Origin: DATNFP01 sp035606335
Lineage (GTDB): Bacteria > Bacteroidota > Bacteroidia > Chitinophagales > Chitinophagaceae
Length of the DNA: 49,531 nt
Direction: 5' to 3'
Assembly (NCBI GenBank): GCA_035606335.1
Contig: DATNFP010000019.1
Location: 1-49,531 of the forward strand
In this document: piece by piece, positions 36,029-45,159 of the stretch
Numbering within the stretch: position 1 is the first letter of the stretch
Layout: every line of letters starts with the position of its first letter
Notes under the pieces: generated by a model
What the model was told of the DNA's origin: nothing
The model's database searches: none
The model's input: the letters and a program-made list of their open reading frames with translations, nothing else
Program-made: the position numbers and the translations under genes

Positions 36029-36796
36029 TTAACATTTTTCCCAAACAGTAAAAAAGCCGCCGCTGAAATTAGCCGGAAGCATATCCGCGATCTTACAATC
36101 CAGTTTTTGCAAAGCTTTAATTCTGCGCGCAAGAAATGAAAACGGAAATACGTCCTCTACAAAATTTGCCTTGCCTATTTTGGTGATCCTGAAGTTGTGG
36201 GATTTTGATAAGTCCTTTAAATCATTCTTAGAAAAGAACTGCACGTGATCCAGGTTATCCGCGTCAGATTGTACTGTAGTACCCTGGTAGCCCATCATTT
36301 TTTTCACACCTACAATCATGCGCCATAGCAGGTTGTTTTTCTTTCTCATGCTTAACACCGGTTTGGTGACAAATCTTTCACGTGGCCCTTTACCATTAGG
36401 TACCGTAATGATTAATTTGCCATCATCGGTCAGGCTTTCACGCAGTACGCTCAATAATGAGCCGGGATCATTCAAATGTTCCAGGACTTCGCTGCAAATG
36501 ATCGCATCATATCTCTGTCCGTCTGCCACCAGTTCTTCTGCACTTTTTTTCATAAAACTCACATTCTGCATGGAAGTAAGAGACTTAGCCTTTTCAATTG
36601 TCTTTTCACTAACGTCAATCCCCACTACATTAAAATTTGCCCTGCCTAAATGACGACTTATAACGCCATTGCCACATCCCACATCAAGTATGCGCATATC
36701 AGCCGACCTTACGTCGGTTAAAACGTTTGTAATAAAATCAACACGTTTCTGATCAGCTATTCTATCATACTCGTAATAAGTATTGGTATTTTTCAT
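36029..36796 (-). CDS. Class I SAM-dependent methyltransferase
   Basis: A 255-residue methyltransferase with the Rossmann motifs of the UbiG-like group: ILDVGCGNGVISRHLG (motif I), VVGIDVSEKTIEKAK (motif II), YDAIICSEVLEHLNDPGSLL and GKLIITVPNG. The C-terminal half carries NLDHVQFFSKNDLKDLSKSHNF, common in polysaccharide-locus methyltransferases acting on sugars or lipid-linked intermediates. It overlaps the upstream GT4 gene by four bases, so it is translationally coupled within the operon. The acceptor is unknown; O-methylation of a sugar is the simplest guess. Confidence 0.9.
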   Translation of the reverse strand: MKNTNTYYEYDRIADQKRVDFITNVLTDVRSADMRILDVGCGNGVISRHLGRANFNVVGIDVSEKTIEKAKSLTSMQNVSFMKKSAEELVADGQRYDAIICSEVLEHLNDPGSLLSVLRESLTDDGKLIITVPNGKGPRERFVTKPVLSMRKKNNLLWRMIVGVKKMMGYQGTTVQSDADNLDHVQFFSKNDLKDLSKSHNFRITKIGKANFVEDVFPFSFLARRIKALQKLDCKIADMLPANFSGGFFTVWEKC

Positions 36797-37932
36797 GCCC
36801 TTAATTTTGATTTTAGCATATCCAGATATACATTTTCTATCTGTTTTGTCATTTTTTCTATATCAAAGTTTTCAGCTACAGTTTGTCTTGCAGCTTCACC
36901 ATATTGACGACGAATATTTTTATCGCCGGCCAATGCTGAGATCGCTTTCGCTAACGATTCTGTTTGTTGCGGAGAAATAAGTACCCCGTTCACTTTATTT
37001 TGTACAATTTCTTTTGATCCATCCACGTCTGAAGCTATTACGGCCTTAGACATTGCCATTGCTTCTAAAAGTCCTATAGGCAGGCCTTCCCAAAGCGAAG
37101 GAAGACAAAAGATATCGATGGCATTTAAGATATCGGGAACATCACTTCTGAATTTCTCAAACACCACACTATCAGAAATGCCTAAATCTGCAGCAAGTTG
37201 CATCGCTTCTTCCTTTAATTCCCCATCTCCTACCATCAATAACATAACGTTATCATTTTTCTCCAATACGCTTTTGAAGGCATGGATCAGAGTAAGAGGA
37301 TCTTTTTGCAATGTCATCCGCGCAATGGAACCTATTACACATTTATCCTGTGGTATATTTAATTCAGCACGGATGTCCTTAAAAGAGTTTTGTGAGTTGA
37401 ATACTTTTAGATTGATCCCGTTGTTAATCACCAACGATTGAAAACGGGAAATATATTTATGGCCTGTCTGCTGGTTAGACGCAGATACTGAAATATTGCG
37501 GTTTACCTTACTTGTTATCCAGCGCTCAAAGAAAATACGTACATTCTTAACAAGCCAGGATTGATCATCATGAAACGACCATCCATGTATCGTATAGATT
37601 ATAGGTAGCCCCAGTGCTTTAGCGGCCCAGTAAACATTACTATTTGCACGAGTGCCATGTACATGTACAATATCTATCTCTTCACTTTCGAGCAAGCTGC
37701 GTACTTCTTTCCATTTCTTTATATCAAATGCCTTATTGGACGGAATTACGTGGTTCTGTATGTGGGTCCTATTCAGCTCGTCTATCATCTGGCCATCTGT
37801 AAACGAAAGCACTACCGGCTCAAATACTGATTTGTCCATACTTCCGACAAGATTGAGTATATGGGTTTCCCCACCTCCCACCTGACCTTGGCGGATTGCC
37901 TGTAATACTTTTATTTTACGTTGTTGTTGCAT
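36793..37932 (-). CDS. GT4-family glycosyltransferase
   Basis: A 379-residue GT-B enzyme with the full family pattern: QVGGGETHILNLVGSMD, IVHVHGTRANSNVYWAAKALGLP, VINNGINLKVF, CVIGSIARMTLQKDP, VMLLMVGDGELKEEA and LPSLWEGLPIGLLEAMAMSKAVIASDVDG, in which the two glutamates form an intact EX7E motif. It belongs to the group of capsule and LPS transferases using nucleotide sugars in the cytosol. It starts 12 bases after the asparagine synthetase gene and overlaps the methyltransferase by four. Confidence 0.92.
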   Translation of the reverse strand: MQQQRKIKVLQAIRQGQVGGGETHILNLVGSMDKSVFEPVVLSFTDGQMIDELNRTHIQNHVIPSNKAFDIKKWKEVRSLLESEEIDIVHVHGTRANSNVYWAAKALGLPIIYTIHGWSFHDDQSWLVKNVRIFFERWITSKVNRNISVSASNQQTGHKYISRFQSLVINNGINLKVFNSQNSFKDIRAELNIPQDKCVIGSIARMTLQKDPLTLIHAFKSVLEKNDNVMLLMVGDGELKEEAMQLAADLGISDSVVFEKFRSDVPDILNAIDIFCLPSLWEGLPIGLLEAMAMSKAVIASDVDGSKEIVQNKVNGVLISPQQTESLAKAISALAGDKNIRRQYGEAARQTVAENFDIEKMTKQIENVYLDMLKSKLRA

Positions 37933-37944
37933 TCTTTTAATAAC

Positions 37945-39843
37945 TTACGCTTTCTGCCATTTTTCATACCACAATTGGAAAACCAATATATTCCAAATTT
38001 TCTGGTAATTTACCTGTTGGCCTTGCAAGTAGTCCTTACATAACTTTGTTATTGGCCCTGTATTAAATAGACCTGTTTCTTTTAGCTTTTGTTCACTAAG
38101 ATAATATTGCATCTTTTCCTTCAGCTCATCTTTAAACCAGATCTTTAATGGAGCAATAAATGGCATTTTTGGTCTGTCCATTAATTCTTTAGGGATATAT
38201 TTATGCACTATCTTTTTAAGGATATACTTGTTTGTATTGTTGTGTATCTTGAGATGTGCAGGCAATTGTGCCACAAATTCTATTATGCGATGGTCGAGCA
38301 TAGGCTCTCTTCCTTCCAATCCAACAGACATCGTAGCACGATCTACTTTTACCAGGTTGTTATCAACAAGGAAAGTTTTATAATCAATTGCCAACATTTT
38401 ATTCAGGCTATCTAAATCTGTTTCAAGGGCATTACCACCGTCAAAATTTGTTTTATACTGACCATGATAAGGCTGGATAAATGAGCCTGCTTCATCTTCT
38501 GTTATATACTGGCTTATATATTTCATAGCTGATAATGAGCTTTTCTCAGCCCATATCTTCTGCATTTTCTTATACCTGGTAGAAAAATTATAACGCTTAT
38601 TAAAATAAGGTATCTGCTCGGGGTCCAGGTAATCCATAACACCGCTTAAAAGTGTCTGCATGAAACCTGGAATATTGTTGGTGTACCTAATAGACTGATT
38701 AAACTTATTATACCCTGCAAAGATCTCATCTCCGCCATCGCCAGACAAACAAACCTTTACATGCTGGCGGGCAAGCTTGCTCACCAATGCTGTCGGCACA
38801 ACCGAGTTGTCAGCAAAGGGCTCATCATATATTTCCGGGAGCTGATGGAAAATATCCGCAGCATCCGATGCTGTTACATACCATTCGTGATGATCAGTTC
38901 CTAAGTGTTCTGCTATTTTCTTAGCCTCTTTCGCCTCATTGAACTCTGCCTCTTTATAACCGATAGTGAATGTTTTCAACTTTTCGGTTCTACGGCTTTG
39001 TAAAATAGCAGCAACACTGGAACTGTCGTACCCACCACTTAAAAATAAACCTACCGGAACATCTGCGACCATCCGGTATTCATATGAAGAGATCAATAGT
39101 CTTTCGACCTCATTAGTCGCATCTTCTTCAGATATTGACAATCTGGGTGTATTGTAACAATCACATACATCCCAATATTTTGTTTCAAAAAATGCCCTTT
39201 GCGGTAATGATAACTTAAGGTAATGCCCGGGATTGAGCTTGAATGTTTTTTGATAAATAGTATACGGAGAGGGTACATAGCTATACTGTAGAAACAAAGA
39301 AAGACTATTAACGTCTATTTCTTTTGAAAAAGCTTTATGCTGATGCAGACTCTTGAGCTCTGAAGCAAAAAGAAATGTTGTACCATCCCAATAATAATAT
39401 AATGGTTTTACTCCAGCCCTATCCCGGCAAAATGTAACCTCATTATTCTTGCTGTCGAAGATCACATAAACAAACATCCCAATAAGCTTATCCACTACTT
39501 TGTCTCCCCAGCAATGATACCCTTTTAATACAACCTCTGTATCAGTCCCTGATGAAAAAGAATATCCTTTTTTTATCAGTTCGTCCCTTACTTCTTTGAA
39601 GTTATATATTTCACCATTTAGAATGATGTTCAGGTGTTCAAACATCATTGGCTGATGGCCTTTTCTCGATAGATCCTGTATTGATAATCTTCTTTGACCC
39701 AACCCAATAAAGGCATGAGGTGCTGCAAAAAAATCGTATCCCATATCGTCAGGTCCACGATGCGTTAGCACATTGGTCATATCTTTGAGCACCTGCATGC
39801 TTGTTGTTTTGCTAAAGTCACAAAAACCGGCAATTCCGCACAT
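37945..39843 (-). CDS. asnB: Glutamine-dependent asparagine synthetase-like amidotransferase
   Basis: A 632-residue two-domain enzyme. The N-terminal glutaminase has Cys2 as nucleophile (MCGIAGF) and RRLSIQDL, NGEIYNF and SGTDTEV; the synthetase domain has the ATP pyrophosphatase loop SGGYDSS at 269-275, then CLSGDGGDEIFAGYNKF. All key residues look intact, so it should be active. AsnB makes asparagine, but copies within polysaccharide loci often amidate uronic acids or other sugar carboxyls. Its place between a GT2 gene (two bases away) and a GT4 gene (12 bases) argues for a modification role, which is inference. Length is normal for the family. Confidence 0.92.
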   Translation of the reverse strand: MCGIAGFCDFSKTTSMQVLKDMTNVLTHRGPDDMGYDFFAAPHAFIGLGQRRLSIQDLSRKGHQPMMFEHLNIILNGEIYNFKEVRDELIKKGYSFSSGTDTEVVLKGYHCWGDKVVDKLIGMFVYVIFDSKNNEVTFCRDRAGVKPLYYYWDGTTFLFASELKSLHQHKAFSKEIDVNSLSLFLQYSYVPSPYTIYQKTFKLNPGHYLKLSLPQRAFFETKYWDVCDCYNTPRLSISEEDATNEVERLLISSYEYRMVADVPVGLFLSGGYDSSSVAAILQSRRTEKLKTFTIGYKEAEFNEAKEAKKIAEHLGTDHHEWYVTASDAADIFHQLPEIYDEPFADNSVVPTALVSKLARQHVKVCLSGDGGDEIFAGYNKFNQSIRYTNNIPGFMQTLLSGVMDYLDPEQIPYFNKRYNFSTRYKKMQKIWAEKSSLSAMKYISQYITEDEAGSFIQPYHGQYKTNFDGGNALETDLDSLNKMLAIDYKTFLVDNNLVKVDRATMSVGLEGREPMLDHRIIEFVAQLPAHLKIHNNTNKYILKKIVHKYIPKELMDRPKMPFIAPLKIWFKDELKEKMQYYLSEQKLKETGLFNTGPITKLCKDYLQGQQVNYQKIWNILVFQLWYEKWQKA

Positions 39844-39845
39844 GT

Positions 39846-40754
39846 TTAGTTATTTTTTACGTTATAATTAGATAGGTTCCACTTAATACCACCCCAAAAA
39901 GCGCGCAGATGGTCTTTTTCTCGTTGTATCAAATAGGTAAGAACATTTTTAGGAACTGTTATGAAAGTAAAGTAAAGCATGAAAATACATAGCGGCACTA
40001 TTTTCACATTCCTTCTCATAAACAATATTCTATTCCGGCTCAGATAAAAAGTCTTTAAAGTACTTTTTTTCCCTACAGTTATTGATTCCTTATGGTATAT
40101 CAATGATTTATTCTGATAATAGATCTTGTACCCTCTTTTCTTTATTTGTTCACACCAGTCAAACTCTTCATAGTACAGGAAATATATTTCAGGCATCAGG
40201 CCCACTTCTTCTATAACATTCACAGGCACCATCATTCCACCGCCATGTGCATAATGGGTAGTTGACAGCTTATCATATTGGCCGCAATCTTTTTTCCTGC
40301 AGCCAACCATACTGTTTTTCCCATTAAAGATGTTCACTTCTTTATATCCTGCAAATTCAATAGTTCCAGGCGCATAGTAATAATGGAATTTAGGGCTGGC
40401 AGCACCCGCATCGGGATAAGTCTCAAACACTTCCAAAAGTCCTTCAATAATGTTTGGAGTCATCACGGTGTCATTATTTACAAAAAACAGGTAATCACCT
40501 TTGGCTACTTTAATGCCCAAATTATTACCTCCTGCAAATCCCAGGTTATCGTCACTCAATACAACCTTCACATCAGGGTATGCATCTTTTAGTTTATCTG
40601 TAGGATTTTCATTAGATCCATTATCTACTACTATTACTTCAATCCGTTGGTAGGTTAGGTATGCTATCGAAAGCAATAAATCACAGGTAACGTCAACATT
40701 ATTATAGTTAACTGTGATTATAGAAACCAAAGGGTTTTTATTTATCGATTTCAT
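39846..40754 (-). CDS. GT2-family glycosyltransferase (rhamnosyltransferase-like)
   Basis: A 302-residue GT-A enzyme: PLVSIITVNYNNVDVTCDLLLSI, IEVIVVDNGSNENP, NLGFAGGNNLGIKVAKGDYLFFVNNDTVM (NND at the DXD position) and YFLYYEEFDWCEQIKKRGYKI. The C-terminus has one hydrophobic helix after RNRILFMRRN, so it may be membrane associated. The pattern is that of the rhamnosyl/galactosyl transferases of O-antigen and capsule loci. It overlaps the upstream GT2 gene by four bases and lies two bases before the asparagine synthetase gene. Confidence 0.92.
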   Translation of the reverse strand: MKSINKNPLVSIITVNYNNVDVTCDLLLSIAYLTYQRIEVIVVDNGSNENPTDKLKDAYPDVKVVLSDDNLGFAGGNNLGIKVAKGDYLFFVNNDTVMTPNIIEGLLEVFETYPDAGAASPKFHYYYAPGTIEFAGYKEVNIFNGKNSMVGCRKKDCGQYDKLSTTHYAHGGGMMVPVNVIEEVGLMPEIYFLYYEEFDWCEQIKKRGYKIYYQNKSLIYHKESITVGKKSTLKTFYLSRNRILFMRRNVKIVPLCIFMLYFTFITVPKNVLTYLIQREKDHLRAFWGGIKWNLSNYNVKNN

Positions 40755-41953
40755 TTCAGTAATGAATTATTTATTTCTGTTTTGGTGTGTACGGTGTGGA
40801 TAAATGTTTCATTAGCATTTTTCAGACGGAATAATGTTGCGACCATTACGCCTATTGCTTTAGGCAGCCTGTACAATGCACGCAGCAGATCCCTGTTCAT
40901 TAAGTCTACCGGTAATGCTATAAAGAGGCCGATTATATATGCCATCCAGAAAGAGAGGGCAAATACTACACTTGCAGGATATGCAAAGAAGGCTATTAAC
41001 ACAAATAAAGGCAGTAGAACGATCAAAAATGCCCGGGGCAAAATCAGGTTGTTCAATACTGCAAGATTGAAATAACTAACATTCCCTTTAAAAAGCTGCC
41101 TGATAGCTTTTGGGAAAAATTGTTTGAGATAAATAAACTGGCTTGACAACCATCTTTTCCGTTGCTGACCAAATGCGTGTGATGAGCTTACCTTTTCGTC
41201 GAATATTAGGAGATCTTCCAGATAATTAATATTAATTCCTTTTTCTACAACTTTCAACTGTAAAACTTTATCAAAACCGCCTACTACATCTATTTCGCTT
41301 AATATTTCCTTTATCAATCGGAAATCGAATGCCATCCCGGAGCCTATTACTGAAGAAGATAAGCCCATAGCACTTGGTCCCTTTCTGAAAACATTATTAT
41401 TAATTCCTTCGCTGCAAGCATCCAATATTGCAAATTGCGTATCCAGATTTTTTGCTACTCTTCTGCCTTGTATAGCTTTTGCACCATTTTCAAATGCGTT
41501 ATTTAAATTCTTTAAAAAATCTTTTGACAGCATATTATCAGCATCACATATCAAAGCCACGTTATAAAATTCACTGATGCGCTTAAATGCCTCATTTAAT
41601 GATTTGGCTTTTGTACTCTTTTCAAAAGACACTTCCATTACATTCAGTCGAAGCTGTTTCAGCTTTTCTATTGTTTCGTTCTGAAAAGAATCTGCTATTA
41701 TATATATATCATATAATTCTGAAGGATAATCCAGGTTTAATAAATTATCCGCAGTAGGATATATAATTGTATCTTCTTTGTAAGCCGGAACCAGGATGGC
41801 TATACGTTGTGTGCATTTTTCTGTAGAATATCCACTATACTTAGCACGATAAAAAAGTTTACCGCTTAAGGACAATATGAAAACATATAATGCAGATAAA
41901 CCACAATATGTGAAAAGACCCCAGAAAAGTATATATAATATGGTACTAAACAT
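40751..41953 (-). CDS. Membrane GT2-family glycosyltransferase
   Basis: A 400-residue enzyme with an N-terminal helix, a cytosolic GT-A domain (RIAILVPAYKEDTIIYPT, YIIADSF, NVALICDADNML) and a QxxRW-type motif (QQRKRW) followed by several C-terminal helices. This is the layout of processive or membrane-bound GT2 enzymes. The usual extra ED motif is replaced by VVGGFDKVLQLK, so processivity is uncertain. It overlaps the sugar-phosphate transferase gene by eight bases and the next GT2 gene by four, so it is translationally coupled on both sides. Confidence 0.9.
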   Translation of the reverse strand: MFSTILYILFWGLFTYCGLSALYVFILSLSGKLFYRAKYSGYSTEKCTQRIAILVPAYKEDTIIYPTADNLLNLDYPSELYDIYIIADSFQNETIEKLKQLRLNVMEVSFEKSTKAKSLNEAFKRISEFYNVALICDADNMLSKDFLKNLNNAFENGAKAIQGRRVAKNLDTQFAILDACSEGINNNVFRKGPSAMGLSSSVIGSGMAFDFRLIKEILSEIDVVGGFDKVLQLKVVEKGININYLEDLLIFDEKVSSSHAFGQQRKRWLSSQFIYLKQFFPKAIRQLFKGNVSYFNLAVLNNLILPRAFLIVLLPLFVLIAFFAYPASVVFALSFWMAYIIGLFIALPVDLMNRDLLRALYRLPKAIGVMVATLFRLKNANETFIHTVHTKTEINNSLLK

Positions 41954-43091
41954 CTGCTTTCTGAATTAATTTCCGTGGGGTATTAAATAATATCTGCATG
42001 TCATATAGGAAAGAGTGCCTGTTAGCATAATCTATATCCAGGTTGATCCTTTGTTGCACTGACATATCCGGTTGGCCTCTTTTCTTTATCTGCCACAACC
42101 CGGTAATCCCCGCAGGTGCTAAAAAACGCTGTGCGGCTTCATCTATGGTTAAAGAACTGGCTTCATATAATGGAAGCGGCCTGTTTCCTACCAGCGACAT
42201 ATCACCAATCAGTACATTTATCAACTGAGGCAATTCATCCAGGCTTGAATTACGGAGAAAACGTCCCAATCTTGTTACACGGGGGTCTTTATTGATTTTG
42301 ATAAAAACAGGTCCGTTATTTGAATCTTCAACATCATATTGATTAAGATGCTTGATTTGGTCCATCTTTTTATCGGCATCAGCTATCATCGTTCTAAACT
42401 TATAAAATTTAAAAACCTGGTATCTTTTGCCAGCACGTGGAGATGCGTATAGAACCGGTCCCTTTGAGTCCAATTTTATAGCAATTGTGATCAATAATAA
42501 TATAGGGGATAACAGAATTAGAAAAATAACTGATAGTGTTATATCAACCGATCTGCCTATTATATAGTCAAGGGTCGGGCGTGGCTTTTGTGATTTGCTG
42601 AATTGATAAGGGAGCTTATCGCGAAGATTTTTATATTTTTTTAGTAAAACGACCTTATCAATCAGATCAATTACAGGCGAATTATAATATAATACATCAT
42701 CTACCCCTGTAATTGCCTCAATATTTATATTATTGGTGCTTTCCTTTTCATTTTCAAGCAATATAAAGGGGATACTATTAAATTCCTTTATTGTGCTAAC
42801 GTATCCTGCTAAATGCCTGATCACTCCTTCGCCTACCCTGGTATCGCAGATGATAGCTTCCGGTAACGGTCTGTTTTGCGAAAAGAATTCTATAAATAAT
42901 ATATTCTTTGCTTCATGTACGTTATTAACAATAATGGTAGCATAGCCATGTTTTTGTATGTTATGGCTAATTGAGAGGGCAGCCTGACCAATAAGTAAAA
43001 TACGCTTGTTAGTTACATTTTGATATTTGGTTTGCCGTGGTTGCTTTACTTCATGGGTCTCCCTGGAATGTGCTATTAATGTTTCAACCAT
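41946..43091 (-). CDS. Initiating sugar-phosphate transferase with N-terminal pseudo-receiver domain
   Basis: A 381-residue enzyme that starts assembly of a lipid-linked glycan by moving a sugar phosphate onto polyprenyl phosphate. Residues about 175-381 form the bacterial sugar transferase domain: membrane helix after GRSVDITLSV, KFYKFRTM (about 228-235), SSLDELPQLINVLIGDMSLVGNRP (about 282-305) and APAGITGLWQI. Unlike WbaP it lacks the four-helix N-terminus. Instead residues about 29-150 look like a receiver: RILLIG, IICDT with D83 at the phosphoacceptor position, and IPFILLE, but without the acidic pair and with no evident lysine. A true receiver protein is encoded six bases upstream. The pseudo-receiver is my inference from pattern. 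Confidence 0.87.
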   Translation of the reverse strand: MVETLIAHSRETHEVKQPRQTKYQNVTNKRILLIGQAALSISHNIQKHGYATIIVNNVHEAKNILFIEFFSQNRPLPEAIICDTRVGEGVIRHLAGYVSTIKEFNSIPFILLENEKESTNNINIEAITGVDDVLYYNSPVIDLIDKVVLLKKYKNLRDKLPYQFSKSQKPRPTLDYIIGRSVDITLSVIFLILLSPILLLITIAIKLDSKGPVLYASPRAGKRYQVFKFYKFRTMIADADKKMDQIKHLNQYDVEDSNNGPVFIKINKDPRVTRLGRFLRNSSLDELPQLINVLIGDMSLVGNRPLPLYEASSLTIDEAAQRFLAPAGITGLWQIKKRGQPDMSVQQRINLDIDYANRHSFLYDMQILFNTPRKLIQKADV

Positions 43092-43097
43092 AATAAA

Positions 43098-43538
43098 TTA
43101 TTTCAGTGTTTCGGAATGATTATATAATCTATTGGATGCATCGTACTGCTCTTTGCCAAAAGTGTTTTGGTAGCTTTTGCTTAATGCTTCTTCTACAATT
43201 CCGGAAAGAGCAATAGGGTCAAATGGTTTTTTCACGATCTGCAACACAATAGATTGTTGTTTAAAAAATTCATTATCCTGGTCTGAGCCCGATAATATTA
43301 TTACAGGTATTTTATTGAAGATTTTACTGGTTGACATATGTCTTACCAATTCATAACTGTTAATATTATTAACATTCATATCACAAATAATAAGATCAGG
43401 CTTTGTGTTCTGGTATAAAAAATACATTGCTTCTACACCATCAGATGCAGTAAATACTGTATGTTTCCTATTAAAAACCGCACTTAGCAGTTTTAATATT
43501 GAGTCATTGTTGTCTATTATTAATAAATTACGTTTCAT
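43098..43538 (-). CDS. Response regulator receiver protein in the polysaccharide operon
   Basis: A 146-residue stand-alone receiver: LLIIDNND at the start (only one acid of the usual pair is retained, D9), phosphoacceptor D53 in LIICDMNV, VIILSGS for the switch residue and IVKKPFDP with the conserved lysine and proline. The last 25 residues are hydrophilic and without a DNA-binding domain. It is the first gene of the minus-strand operon, six bases before the initiating transferase, and no histidine kinase is encoded in the locus. It may sense an external kinase and act on the transferase by protein contact; that is inference. Confidence 0.92.
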   Translation of the reverse strand: MKRNLLIIDNNDSILKLLSAVFNRKHTVFTASDGVEAMYFLYQNTKPDLIICDMNVNNINSYELVRHMSTSKIFNKIPVIILSGSDQDNEFFKQQSIVLQIVKKPFDPIALSGIVEEALSKSYQNTFGKEQYDASNRLYNHSETLK

Positions 43539-43780
43539 AATTATAACCTGGACACTAAACTATATTAAGGTTCCATGCTATTTTCTGAAACTGGGTGAAT
43601 GCTAAAGAAATACTCGTGAACGCAAAAAAGAAAAGATTAAAAAATTCAGTTTTTTTGCTCTCAGTGAAATTTCTGCACATATCTTTATGAAGTTTAATTA
43701 CTTAAGAAGGGTAAAAAACCCCAGTATTTAGCACAAAAAAGAGCTCATTTTGTATCTTTTCGGCATCATAACTATCGCAA
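43539..43780. other. Divergent promoter region of the polysaccharide locus
   Basis: These 242 bases must carry promoters for the receiver operon (minus) and the membrane GT2 gene (plus). TATCTTTT at 43753-43760 is seven of eight bases of the -7 consensus for plus. No gene is seen. Confidence 0.35.
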
Positions 43781-44968
43781 ATGAAGTATTGGGAACTTAT
43801 CTTTTGTATTAGTTGCTTTATAGTTTTTTATAATTATGCGGGGTACGCTGTGATCGTGTATTTGCTTAATAAGCTAAAAAAGTCATCGAAACAGCCATTA
43901 GAAGGCTTCTTCCCAACAGTTTCATTTATAGTGGCAGCATACAATGAGGAAGATATTATTGAAGAAAAAATCAATAACTCCTTTCAGCAAAACTATCCGC
44001 TTGCGAATGTTGAATTTATTTTTGTTACAGACGGCTCAACTGACAAAACTGAAGAAATTATTACTCGTTATCCGGCTATTCAATTATTGCATACCCCCGA
44101 AAGAAATGGTAAGTCTGCAGCTCTGAATCGCGCTGTGAATGCGGCAAAGAACGATATACTTATATTCAGCGACGCCAATACTCTATTAAATAAAGATGCT
44201 ATAAAAAATATCACCCGGCACTATGCAGATGCAACTATCGGGGGCGTGGCAGGTGAAAAGAAGATAATATCATTGTCTGCAAACTCAGACGAAGTGGGTG
44301 CCGGAGAAGGATTATACTGGAAATATGAGTCCTTTTTAAAGAAAATAGATGCTGAATTTTACTCTGTAGTAGGAGCTGCCGGAGAGTTATTCTCTCTCAG
44401 GTCAAATCTTTATGAACCCATACCGGTCAATGTAATACTTGATGATTTTGTGATTTCCCTTAGGGTAGCCGGAAAAGGGTATCGTATTATGTACGAACCA
44501 CAGGCATATGCCATGGAAACTCCTTCTTTTTCTATAAAGGATGAACAGAAAAGGAAGATACGGATAGCGGCCGGTGGCTTCCAGGCGATGGGAATGCTGG
44601 GCAATCTATTCCTTTTTTGGAAATATCCCAGATTGTCTTTTTTATATATCTCTCATCGCGTTCTCCGCTGGGCACTAAGCCCACTCTGCCTTTTACTGGC
44701 TTTTATTTCTAATTTGATCTTATTTTTTGGCTACAATAGCTATTTATTCAAAACAGTGTTCATTTTGCAGCTTATATTTTATTTTATGGCTTTTGCCGCA
44801 AAATATATGTCATCAGACAAGGCCTGGTTCAAAATATTTAAACTGGCTTATTACTTCGTTTTCATGAATATATCAGTAATACAGGGCTTCTTCAGATTTA
44901 TACGTGGCAAACAAGCAGCCACATGGGAAAAAGCCAGAAGAGCAAAAGCAATTCTTGACTCCGAATAA
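43781..44968 (+). CDS. Membrane GT2-family glycosyltransferase
   Basis: A 395-residue enzyme with one N-terminal helix, a cytosolic GT-A domain and several C-terminal helices. Motifs: PTVSFIVAAYNEEDIIEEKI, VEFIFVTDGSTDKT, NGKSAALNRAV, ILIFSDANTLL (DAN at the DXD position), VVGAAGELFSLR, ILDDFVISLRVAGKGYR and KRKIRIAAGGFQAM. The last matches the RxRRxxGxxQ-like region of hyaluronan/cellulose synthase relatives, so it may be processive or act outside a Wzy route. It is divergent from the receiver operon and precedes the giant esterase gene by 191 bases. Confidence 0.9.
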   Translation: MKYWELIFCISCFIVFYNYAGYAVIVYLLNKLKKSSKQPLEGFFPTVSFIVAAYNEEDIIEEKINNSFQQNYPLANVEFIFVTDGSTDKTEEIITRYPAIQLLHTPERNGKSAALNRAVNAAKNDILIFSDANTLLNKDAIKNITRHYADATIGGVAGEKKIISLSANSDEVGAGEGLYWKYESFLKKIDAEFYSVVGAAGELFSLRSNLYEPIPVNVILDDFVISLRVAGKGYRIMYEPQAYAMETPSFSIKDEQKRKIRIAAGGFQAMGMLGNLFLFWKYPRLSFLYISHRVLRWALSPLCLLLAFISNLILFFGYNSYLFKTVFILQLIFYFMAFAAKYMSSDKAWFKIFKLAYYFVFMNISVIQGFFRFIRGKQAATWEKARRAKAILDSE

Positions 44969-45001
44969 TGCTTAAAATTCTCTGTTAAGCGACATACTTA
45001 T

Positions 45002-45069
45002 AGCTATTTTTTGTCCTTTGTCCCTTTTTTGAGGGGATATTTATATACTCTCCCGAACAAAAAATAGCT
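45002..45069. repeat. Perfect 13-bp inverted repeat in the gap after the GT2 gene
   Basis: AGCTATTTTTTGT (45002-45014) and ACAAAAAATAGCT (45057-45069) are exact inverse complements around 42 bases that include a smaller CCC...GGG pairing. It may be a terminator-like fold for the GT2 gene or a regulatory site before the esterase gene. Confidence 0.5.
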
Positions 45070-45159
45070 GTTTACCAACTTTCCCATAATCGTCATACCC
45101 CACATGGTAATTTTAGCTGTTGGTCACAATGAAAACAGTTACTTATTAAAATTTGCTGT

